Source of the DNA: Jaapia argillacea MUCL 33604
Lineage: Eukaryota; Basidiomycota; Agaricomycetes; Jaapiales; Jaapiaceae
Direction of reading: 5' to 3'
DNA: 64,000 bases
NCBI GenBank assembly: GCA_000697665.1
Contig: KL197717.1
Location: forward strand, 187,325 to 251,324
Shown here: one piece after another, positions 12,960 through 23,030 of the stretch
Layout of the letters: every line of letters begins with the position of its first letter
Numbering within the stretch: the stretch's first letter is position 1
Position numbers and translations under genes: made by a program
The notes under the pieces: generated by a model
Databases searched by the model: none
What the model was told of the DNA's origin: nothing
Seen by the model: the letters and a program-made list of their open reading frames with translations, nothing else

Positions 12960-13137
12960 ACCACCACCCTGAGAGTCCTGAGAGTCCTGAGATGCCCTGG
13001 AATTGCGTCCTGAACAAGTTGAAATCTACGAAATAGACCGTCTGAGGACTGAAGGCCTGGAATGACCTGAAGCACCCTGGACCAACCTGAAAGCCGATTC
13101 TCAGGGTGTTTCAGGGCAGCTCAGGACATTACCACTT
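12960..13137. repeat. Plavaka right sub-terminal repeats
   Basis: Six CCTGA and three TCAGG motifs lie between the end of the second gene and the right terminus, including a direct triplet CCTGAGAGT-CCTGAGAGT-CCTGAGAT at about 12969-12992. Together with the left array they mark both ends of the transposon. Confidence 0.7.
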
Positions 13138-13143
13138 TTGCTG

Positions 13144-13145
13144 AT
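13144..13145 (+). repeat. Target-site duplication AT, right copy
   Basis: AT follows the TTGCTG terminus and pairs with 6764-6765. The LINE reading frame continues from here with GAATGCGGAAACC. Confidence 0.7.
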
Positions 13146-15972
13146 GAATGCGGAAACCATGGTGATGGTCAATGGGACCCTCAGCGAGCCATTCCGAGTG
13201 ACGAGAGGTGTGCGCCAGGGTGACCCCCTGTCGTGCCTACTATTTGACCTGGCAATTGAACCGCTAGCCTGTATGCTGAGAAACTCTGACAAGGTCCTGG
13301 GATACAGAATCCCAGGACTGGCCAAGCAACTCCTGATAAGCCTGTTTGCAGACGATGCAACTGTATTTCTCACGGTGGAAGACCGCTATCATGACCTGCG
13401 TGACATACTCGACAAGTGGTGTCGAGCAGCTGGAGCGAAATGCAATATAAGCAAGACCGAAATAATCCCCATAGGTACCCGGGAGCATAGACTCCGGGTA
13501 GTGTCAACAAGGAAAATACACCCAGATGACCCACCCCTGGATGTGGGGGTTCGCATTGCCAAGGATGGTGACCCAGTCAGGTCTCTGGGTGCATGGATAG
13601 GGAACGATGTGGATAACACGACCCCATGGGAGCCCATAGTCGACAAAATACAGACCAACCTGAGGAGATGGGCGATGGGCCACCCCACCCTAGATGGGAA
13701 AAAGCTGATTATCCAAATGATAGTTGGGGGGATGACACAATACCTTACAAAAGTACAGGGGATGCCAAAAGGGATAGAAACAGCACTGATAGGTATAGTC
13801 AGGAAGTTCCTGTGGGGGGATGCGCGGACACCACCAATTGCCCTGGAATACCTGTACGGAATGAAGGAGGATGGGGGGATTGACCTACTGGATATACTGG
13901 CGAGGAATGAGGCGATTGAAATCACATGGCTGAGGGCATACCTCGACATTGGTCCTGGGAGGCCCACATGGGCATTTGTAACCGATGTAATTATAAACAG
14001 GCTGGAGCCCGGGGGGTTAGACAGTGCTGGGAAACTTAATGCATTCTTGCAATCATGGGACACGCCTACCAGAGGAGGAAGAGCCGGCAGGCTCCCTGAT
14101 GACATACTTAGGATGCTTCGGATCGCAAAGAAGTATGGCGCCGCCTTCCGTCCCCTGAAAATGTCTACGGGTGTGAAGGAAATGCTCCCTGCATGGTTTC
14201 ACATGGGCGCCCCGAAACGTACCTACAACAGACTGCTCGATGGTTGTCTCAAGTCAAACCACAATGTGGTGTCAGTGAGCGACCTGATGAGAATTGCCAG
14301 AAGGACAGAAGAGGCGGCACCACGGCGGCACCACAACCGGAGGAACTGCGCATGTGCGCCGTGCAAACTTGATAGGACCACAAAGGGTTGTATGGAACCA
14401 CACACGTGTGTGGCACGAGCGAGGAAGATCCTCGATAGGCTAGCAGAAAGATACAACCCAGAAGCTGTGGTGCGAGACGACGGGCTTACCCTAACCCACC
14501 GGCGGCTGGAGAAGAACCGACAGGCAGTGAGCGACAACGGAGATATACTGTTTGACCCATCCGTCACGCTGAAGTCCACCCTAGCGGAAGGTTTCCGTGT
14601 CTTCACGGAGCCCATGGGAGACAATGTGCCGCCAGCTTACAGGCTCGTCAACCCGGTGGGGGGTCATAACCTCATGGATGAACATGTTGTGGTGTACACT
14701 GATGGATCATGCACGAAGAACGGCACAGCTAGTGCACGGTGTGGTAGCGGGGTATGGATAGCCGATGGGCACCCTAAAAACATGGCGCTACGAGTCCCTG
14801 GGGAGAAGCAGTCTAATCAGGTAGGCGAGATAGTAGCAGTGATTGCGTGCCTACAGAACATGGACAATTGTGTCCCAGTCACCTTTGTAACGGACTCCCT
14901 CTACGTTATTGAGGGCCTGACAAAGAACCTCGGTGACTGGGAAGATAGGGGTTGGGTAGGTGTAGCAAACCGCGAGTACTTCCAGGCTGCCGCCTACCAA
15001 CTGCGCAGGAGGTCCGCGACATCAGCATTCCGATGGGTTAAAGGACACAGCGGGGACGAAGGAAACGAAAATGCCGACGCTCTGGCGAAGGAAGGGGCAG
15101 GGAAGGCGGTAGCGGACCAGCTGGACCTGTCAGTCCAACCGAGCTTTCGACTCTCAGGAGCAAAGCTAGCCGCTGTTACCCAGGCAATAGCATACAGAGG
15201 CATACGAGAACGCGCCCGACGGAAGGAGAGACGGAAATCAGTCCAGTCGCTGGACCTGGTGAGGTCTAACCTGGAAGAGGTACACGGGCACCTAGAATCC
15301 GACAAAGCAATCTGGGCCGGGACACGGAGCAAGGACATTCAGAGGAAAATAGGCCAGTTCCTGTTTATGGCAATCCACCAAACGCACAAGATCGGGACCT
15401 TCTGGACGAACATACCTAACTATGAAGAACGTGGTAGATGCGGCGAGTGCGATGGCGAGATCGAATCAATGGAACACATACTCCTGGAATGCCAAGCCAA
15501 GGAGAGGCAGCAGATATGGAAGATGGCCGAGGACCTGTGGCCGCCCGGTAGGGGGGACTGGCCTCGTATGAGACTAGGGCTCATCATGGGGTGTGGCTCC
15601 GTCAAAGTGCACGCACCCCAAGAGGAAGGACGTGACCCTAAAGTGGACAGAGGCGCAACACGGCTGATGAGGATCCTGATATCCGAGTCAGCCCACCTAA
15701 TATGGGTAATGAGGTGCCAACGGGTGATCCAGGGTGTGGCCCTCACACAGGACTCGATCGCGCGTAGGTGGCAGAATGCTGTGAACCAGAGGTTGATGAC
15801 CGACCGAGTGCTTGAGACACGGACCAAGAAGAAGCCGAGAGGCGGTTCTGGACAGACAGAACAAACATGGGAAGGAACCCTACAAGACGAACTCCAGCTA
15901 CCGGATAACTGGGCCACAACCCTTGAGGTTTTAGTGGGTATCAAGCCGCCAAGGACCCCCTCAACGGGGTAA
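13146..15972 (+). CDS. LINE ORF2, 3' half: reverse transcriptase, RNase H, zinc motif
   Basis: This is the continuation of ORF2 after the Plavaka insertion. It starts with RT motifs RGVRQGDPLSCLLFDL and FADDAT (catalytic Asp pair at about 13348-13356), then the thumb/connection region. A CACAPC-rich segment lies near 14350. RNase H spans about 14690-15110 with TDGSC, GE (14826), TDS (14891) and KGHSGDEGNENAD. A CX2CX8HX4C motif (CGEC...H...C) lies at about 15440-15490. The reading frame runs to 15972 without stops. Motif C has FADD where many elements have YADD, normal in this group. As it stands this half lacks its own start and the endonuclease. Confidence 0.88.
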
Positions 15973-16151
15973 CCTAGCGGTACGGAGTCCCACACACCCC
16001 AGAACACTCTGGGAGTGCTTAAGCATGCATTTTTCCTCGGACCGGGGTGGTCCTCGACCCCCCCGTTTAGGTGTAGTAGTTAGGTAGAGCTGTTCCTATA
16101 GATAGCGATGCCCAATGAAGCGAACACTTGTCTAAAAAAAAAAAAAAAAAA
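15973..16151 (+). other. LINE 3' UTR and poly-A end
   Basis: A short 3' UTR follows the ORF2 stop. It ends in about 18 consecutive A residues (16134-16151), immediately followed by BTB pseudogene sequence. The A run marks target-primed integration and gives the LINE 3' border. Confidence 0.8.
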
Positions 16152-16762
16152 GTTGGTGTGGAAGAAGGAACCTCCGCAAGCCATGTAATAGATGGACAGC
16201 AAGATGGCTCGAATATTGCATTCCAACGCGAGAGCGAGACATGCAATGATCCTAGGTTCGGTGGAAGGAAGTTCGGTGAAAGAAATGAGGTCGTGATTGT
16301 GACGGTCGTCCAGCTCAAAGAGCGTAGTCGGGTAGGCAGATACAAGATGATCGATCACTCGCTGGCGAAAGTATGGAGAATCATATTTTGTGCTGAGTCG
16401 TGCGACGGAGGTGATGACTTAGAACGGTGCTTTGTGCCCAGGGCGAAAATATGTCCTAGATTACAAGTCAGACGTGAATAAACGGCTGAGGGCCATTGTT
16501 ATATCGCTTTCGAATAACGTACCCAGTACTAGTCATCTACAGTGTCTTGAACTTGAACAGGGGGACGTCCTTCGTGTAGTTTTGATCCAGCGACAGTGGT
16601 TTGCTGTGGTAGTGGGAACATATCCTTGAAGACTCTCGAGTGATCCGACAAGATACTCATATGAACCCGAAAGAGTGTTCTTTCCGCTTGAAGAACAACC
16701 GACCCGTCGGTGTACCTGAAGTCCTCGATCCTGACCAGTGGCGAATCGAGTGGCGTAGCCAT
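16152..16762 (-). pseudogene. BTB/POZ-domain gene remnant, cut by the LINE
   Basis: The minus strand encodes the start of a BTB protein (MATPLDSPLVRIEDFRYTDG, 16762 downward) closely like the intact neighbour at 17371-18419. The BTB core reads GSVVLQAERTLFRVHMSILS. The tryptophan codon after DTVDD is a stop, a second stop precedes VITSVARLSTKYDSPYFRQR in the next exon, and the frame then runs ISFTELPSTEPRIIACLALA up to the LINE poly-A junction at 16151. Its C-terminal third is missing from the window, presumably on the far side of the LINE. This is a tandem copy that decayed before or after the insertion. Confidence 0.8.
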
Positions 16763-17370
16763 ATGATATCGCTCAGGATGGGCTCAAGCTGGGTGGATGG
16801 ATAAGATTGTGATGGGATCGTACTACCAAGTAGTAGCAACGACAGCGAATGTCCAAGGTTGAGGACGTCGGACGAAGGAAGGCGACGGGATCACTGCCAT
16901 CGATATGATCAAGCCAGCACTGAAGTCGACCACAACGTGAGTGAAGTGGGCGATACTATGAAGGAGAAGGAGAGAAGGTCACCTTCAATCACTTGGGTGA
17001 TACTACTCAAAGTCGTTCACAAGCGTTCAACGTCGACAAACTTCAAGTTGAAAGGGCGACTCTGTAGACGCCCACCGGACGCCGCGACGGTGAACCGAGG
17101 GCATTTGTACTGTTAATAGTCTGCTATGTACAAGAAAGGTTGCAGAGAACTTGCCCAAACGGAGTTCACCGCGAAGCGAGGAGTCCGCAACCGTGACCAA
17201 GGATTTATTGACATGAGGATGAGATGGGACAAAGGGGAAATAAGAATGCTACAAACGATGCTACTCCGAGCTCGATTCAAGATAGAACCCAATAAGTTAA
17301 TCTGATCTGCTCCCTTGTGCGTCCTTCTCCGTCACCCAACGACGGAGGAGCCTGAGAAAATGGAACATCA
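16763..17370. other. Intergenic region between BTB copies
   Basis: There is no credible gene here. It holds the upstream region of the BTB pseudogene and the downstream region of the intact BTB gene. Confidence 0.5.
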
Positions 17371-18419
17371 TCACTCTTCCAGAGAGGACTCGTCAAAGAC
17401 ACTAGCTTCCGCCTTCAAAGTCTCCCAACCCGGAAACCCAAAGTACTCTGGCAATTTCTCCCAAACTTTGGCATATCCCTCCTGAATCGCTTCCTCGATG
17501 GACTTGGAACACTCCCTGCAGAACCCGAGAGAGCTGCCTGCCTCTGATGCATGACCAAGGCACCATCGCGCAAACGTCTCCGGTCCTGCAACATCCTCGA
17601 TGGCCCGGGATCTGGCCTTATGCATTTGTTCCTTGTTCCCGCAACGAGGATAACAAGAATTCGTAAAAGAGAAATCCCACTTCAGGAATGCGAGGATGTG
17701 AGTGGCTTCTGCCTCCCGAAGTTTCTCACGACCGACGAGAAACGTGGTACAGATATCCCATTTCTCTGATTCGTTTAGGGCAAGTGATTGGAGGTTGGGA
17801 ATCATTTCTGCGAGAGGGTATTGGGAGCAGACCCAGTAGAGAGGTGGTATGAGGATTCGGATGTTGCAGGATGTAGCTAAAGGGAGATATGCGTTGAGGG
17901 TAGGACCGAAGCCGCCTTCGAGGGGAGGAATGAGACGTAATTTATCCCTTCGGGCCCAACCAGCGAGATCGGCAGGGAAAGTGGACATGAGGTGATCGAT
18001 CACTCGTTGGCGGAGGTATGGAGAGTCGTATTTCGTGCTCAGGCGTGCAATGGCTGCAACAACTTCGAATTTAGCCGAACGGCCAGGTCGGAAATATCTA
18101 CGAATAGGAAGAAAGCTATGAGTGAGTCCCTGTTGCAGACAAGAGCAGACATGACTTACGACCATCTATAAATCGCCTTCAGATAATGTCTCCAGTCATC
18201 CGGGTTGTCGTGAACAGCAATGAGGGGGCAGCCCTCGTATAGCTCGGGGTCGGGGGTGGTTGGCTGTGGTAACGAGAACAAATCCTTGAAGAACCCAGAG
18301 TGCTCCGAGAGTATACCCATGTGAACTCGAAAGAGTGTTGTCCCCGCCTGTAGCACAACCGATCCATCGGTGTACCAGAAATCTGGACTCCGAAAAAGCA
18401 CATCTTTCGGGGAGGCCAT
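17371..18419 (-). CDS. BTB/POZ-domain protein
   Basis: Two exons: 18419 to about 18163 and about 18104 to 17371, joined ...KAIYRWS/YFRPGRSAKFE. The start MASPKDVLFRS is chosen because it matches the start of the adjacent pseudogene; in-frame codons upstream to 18515 read as non-conserved sequence. The BTB fold covers the first exon (DFWYTDGSVVLQAG, LFRVHMGILSEHSGFFKDLF, DDWRHYLKAIY) and continues into exon 2 (VVAAIARLSTKYDSPYLRQR). The C-terminal half is the variable region of the large agaricomycete BTB family, with Cys pairs (CGNKEQ, CRECSK). BTB domains dimerise or recruit cullin-3, but for this family the targets are unknown. It is a neighbour and paralogue of the copy broken by the LINE. 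Confidence 0.8.
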
Positions 18420-18959
18420 CTTATGATCCTCGAGCGTCGGAGATCGCGATATGATACTGGGACGAACGACGAAATGATAATGGTTTGGGAAGCGAGGGAC
18501 TGCTATTGCCGCCATCGTCAGAGGTCGTTAGAAAGGGCAGTCTCGCTAGGGCATACCTGGTCGATTTCCGGGTTAACAGACTCAAGGTCGACTAGCACTG
18601 CTCTGGTTGCAGAGGTTGTATTGTGGGATGGAAAGCGATAGGGTGCTTGAATCCATGAGGCAGGAACGATGCCAAACAACGATCCTCCACGTGACGTACA
18701 TGAAGCGCCAGCTGAACCGAGATGGCCTCAGATGGAATGCATGCTTGATAACGCCAACCAGCCAAAGTACTATACCTCACTGGCCCAAGGGCAAGTGGCT
18801 GACTGTTAGATGAAGGTTAGAACGACCGATAAACCTACGACTCGCAGATCTGATGTTGTTCAACGTCACATGACTCTAGTGATGGGTTTCCAGAAAATAA
18901 GATAAAATAGATGGTACAGTACTGATACAGCCGAACGAATAAAGAGAAAATGCGACAGT
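18420..18959. other. Intergenic region, BTB promoter and H2A 3' end
   Basis: No gene was found. The region must contain the BTB gene promoter and the 3' UTR of the H2A gene. Confidence 0.5.
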
Positions 18960-19540
<581 letters not shown>

Positions 19541-19863
19541 TGTGATTTGGTGAGGAGAGAGGTAAGTGGGTTGTTGTGTAAGTGAGGGCGGCGACGAAGG
19601 GCGTTGATGAATCGGTGGACCCAATACCCGTGGTATTTATACAAAAAAGCGTCGACGCGGTTTGTTGATTGAAACCTTATCACGCGCCGACGCGACTTGA
19701 AATAAGGTTTGAATCAACGAGACGCGTTTATCCATCACGTGACAGCTGTGTATATAAGCTGTCCTCAATCTGCCAACACTTCACCCATCTTTCGCCCTCA
19801 TCTTCACCGCGAACTCCAACCTCGCTCTTCTCTTTCACCCTTTCCACTCTCAAATCTATCTCA
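19541..19863. promoter_or_regulatory. Bidirectional H2A-H2B promoter with dyad element
   Basis: The 323 bp between the two start codons contain a TATA box for each gene. One reads GTATAAATAC on the minus strand at 19633-19642, about 95 bp from the H2A ATG. The other, TATATAA, is at 19751-19757, about 110 bp from the H2B ATG. Between them lie two inverted arms, 19655-19680 and 19702-19727, matching at 22 of 26 positions with core ATAAGGTTT-n-AATCAAC and an outer CGCGT. The right arm ends in ACGCGT, the MluI cell-cycle box (MCB) bound by MBF in yeasts. CGCG steps also fill the 21-bp centre. The symmetry suggests S-phase co-regulation of both histones. Confidence 0.75.
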
Positions 19864-20489
<626 letters not shown>

Positions 20490-20924
20490 TGGCTTGGTGG
20501 ATCCGTTTTAGCTCCTTGTATTTTATCATACGTGTATCGTTTCTGGTTATTTATAATCTACTCTTTCTTGCACGGGTCCTATGATCTGGGTGGTCACCTT
20601 GCCTTTGAACTGGCTGCTGCATCCATCGTGAATACTAAGCGTTCCGGGGTCTATTCCTCCTCTGAGCGCCTTAGCTTCCTTGTTGAGGGAGCATTTTGTC
20701 TTATGATAGCTTGTGCAGTATTCATCACGACGATGATGGGGTAGTCCATTGCTTCATAAATTATCAGAACGAGGGTATGTCTATCCGACCAACAGCGCCT
20801 CAGACCCTGCCCGAGGGACGATAGCCGAAAGAAATATTTAAAGTAGTACAGTCCAACCACATGCTACTTTTGAGGGGCAACACATCCTCTGATCCTCAAC
20901 CTCAACCTCAGCTCTATCCAACAA
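20490..20924. other. Convergent 3' region of H2B and the MFS gene
   Basis: No gene is visible. The two flanking genes converge here, so it should hold both 3' UTRs and polyadenylation sites. Confidence 0.5.
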
Positions 20925-22610
20925 TCAAGCGGTCCTGGGGGGGACCTCGTTATGGTCAACTCGGTTCAGGATCACTGCTCCCGTCATGAGGGACGAGAAC
21001 GCCAACATGCAAGAGCTTGCGGTGAGGACCATCTGACGAGCCGAAGACACTCCAGTTAGGAGCGAAACCACCACGAAGATGTTCAACGGGACTCTGAAGA
21101 GCGATGACAGCTATCAAACGACACGCAATCAGAACCCTTTACAATAGCCGAGAGAAGATAGGAATTACAAAAAACTCACCGTAGCCCGATGTTCATTCGA
21201 AATCAACGTCCCCCTCAACATCCCCTGCACAGGATAATACATCCCCACACAAGCCTCAAACGCACAAAACGCAAAGAACCTAACATGTTCATCTCTCGAA
21301 CTAACACTAACCGCCAACGCCAACGCACTGACCGCGCACACTAGGGAGCTAAGTTTGGCGTGGAGGGTGAGGGAGGGATCGGCATTTGGTGTAGAAGGAG
21401 CGTGGGTGTGTGAGACGATGGCGGTGTAAAGGAGGGAACCGAGCATCATTGAGACCATGAAGGAGGAGAAGATATAGCCGAGGGGGAGAGGGATAGAGGG
21501 TGGGGCTGCTTCTTGGAGGGTGGGCACCCAAACGAAGACGAAGAGGTACATGGATCCCTCGAAACATGTTTGGGTGAGGCCGAGGACGAGGAGCGTCGGA
21601 TCTACGATATATGGTGAGCTATCTGCGTGGACGGATGAATGCGTAAGGGAGGTATAATCTCACCTTCTCTAACGATCTTCCATGCCTGCCTCAGCCTTCT
21701 AATCTGCAACATATCAGGTTCCGAATCGGCTTTCGACCCTGCCCCCTCACTTCCTCCAAAGTTCTCCCTCCAAAGCCTTCTAATCACGAAATACCCCAAA
21801 CAAAGTAAACCAGCGCTGGCAACGAACGGAGACGCGAACGAGCTCGTCATTCCCACCAACTGGTTACTCGCCACTCCAGCAGCAGTAGCGACGAAACCGT
21901 TGACCAAGGTTGCACGACCCATGATACTGGACAAGTCGGCTTGCGGGATAGCGAGAGTGTTGGCGGAGGAGATGAGCCACGATTCGAATGCTGAGAATAG
22001 GATTGATGTGGAGATACCGCCGAGGAGTCTGCCGATGAGGAGGAGGGGGAGGTAGGGGAAGAGAATACAGAAACAGGCTAGGGCGTAGGTGACGCAGAAG
22101 ACGAGGCAAAGACGTTTGCGACCACTGTGATGGGATAGCGCGTTTTAGCGTTCGCAGACGAGGTGATGAGGTGGATGAGACGTACTGTTTGTCTGCCCAA
22201 GCACCCACTAGCGGGGCAGCAAACCCGGCAGACATGAATCCTGTGACGAACAGGATGGCCACCATCCTCTCCGGAAACTCATACTGCTCTCTATAAAGCG
22301 AGTATACGTATGGTCCCTGCAGCCAATCGGCCCCTGCAGACACCAAGGTCAACCTCCGTCCACTCCTTTCTACCTAAACATTCGTGAGGCACTCACCCAT
22401 TACGATGGCATATACGATAAGGTATTGACGCGTCAATGTTGCGATAGCACTAGCAGCACCAGACGCGCCCCCAACATGACCATTCCCATTCTCGATATGA
22501 TGCTCCTTCGCCCTGGCTTGCTTCTTGTTTGATACGTGGCGTTCAAGAAGGAGCGAAACGACACAGAAGGAGGTCAGGAGAATGAGCTGTAGCTCATAGA
22601 ATGGAGGCAT
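20925..22610 (-). CDS. MFS transporter of the MFSD5 / molybdate-anion carrier family
   Basis: The gene begins MPPFYELQLILLTSFCVVSL (22610; an in-frame ATG at 22628 is possible) and ends at 20925 after a last exon reading SLFRVPLNIFVVVSLL. It encodes many hydrophobic helices. Family marks: ADWLQGPYVYSLYREQY after helix 2, GAWADK then GRKRLCLVFC (the MFS A-motif region), LLIGRLLGGISTSILFSAFE, SWLISSANTLAIPQADLSSI, TQTCFEGSMYLFVFVWVPTL, GMYYPVQGMLRGTLI. These match the major facilitator group that includes human MFSD5 and algal MOT2, carriers linked to molybdate uptake. Substrate in this fungus is inferred. It lies head to head with the aldehyde dehydrogenase gene. Confidence 0.85.
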
Positions 22611-22628
22611 GCGGGCGGATGGGAACAA

Positions 22629-23030
22629 GAATCAATTGCGGTCAGCCACCGCTGGACGTGGCAATGGGAATTGTTACAAAGTTAGTTAGGTGCATATGGA
22701 AACATTGCCAAGCGGAGAAGATATTACCCCCGGAGGTTCGCTGGGAGGCGCTGACTTTCTGCAATCACGCTCAACTATATTGACTTGTAAAGAGTTATGC
22801 AGCCAATGGCACTTTGCAGGCGAAGGAAGGCGAAGGATTGTCCGCTGAGGATATAGTTACTTAGTGTTGCCCGAGGCCCAATGAATTCGAAGGGACTGCG
22901 GGGTAGTACTTGATTGGGTCACCTTCAGGATTCGGTTACTCCGTTCGACCTAAATCCACCCCGAAGCGTTCGGTATTTATTCCAAGGATCCTGCAAAGCT
23001 CGAAACCCATTCCCTGCACACTCACTGAAC
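22629..23030. promoter_or_regulatory. Shared upstream region of MFS and ALDH genes
   Basis: A 400-bp stretch lies between two divergently transcribed genes. No coding frame and no clear TATA box was seen. Confidence 0.4.

Larger units (their letters stand above)
6766..13143. mobile_element. Complete Plavaka (CACTA-like) DNA transposon
   Basis: The element is 6378 bp with ends CAGCAA...TTGCTG (6766-6771 and 13138-13143) and flanking AT. Inside the ends are clusters of short CCTGA/TCAGG repeats (6783-6850 and about 12968-13127), the sub-terminal repeats typical of CACTA-like elements. It carries two divergent genes: a full-length Plavaka transposase on the minus strand (6896-10177) and a nuclear-type protein of unknown function on the plus strand (10308-12764). 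They start 130 bp apart. No inactivating change was seen in the transposase. The clean junction in the LINE and intact genes point to a recent insertion. Plavaka elements are common in Agaricomycetes. Confidence 0.9.
1..16151 (+). mobile_element. Tad1/I-like LINE, split by a Plavaka transposon
   Basis: This is a non-LTR retrotransposon read on the plus strand. It has ORF1 (gag-like, CCHC knuckle), ORF2 (APE endonuclease, reverse transcriptase, RNase H, CCHC), a short 3' UTR (15973-16133) and a terminal A tract at about 16134-16151. That order of domains with RNase H fits the Tad/I group known in fungi. The poly-A end abuts a BTB pseudogene read from the other strand, so the LINE inserted into that gene. 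Plavaka (6766-13143) is inserted in the RT domain. Without it, about 9.8 kb of LINE lies in the window, long for the group, so part of bases 1-1750 may not belong to it. The 5' end is not seen; no BTB coding sequence appears at the left, so the 5' junction probably lies outside the window. Confidence 0.85.

Noticed and set aside
16134-16151. A run as a possible polyadenylation region of the BTB gene
   Set aside because: It follows the LINE ORF2 and 3' UTR and cuts the BTB reading frame, so it is the LINE tail.
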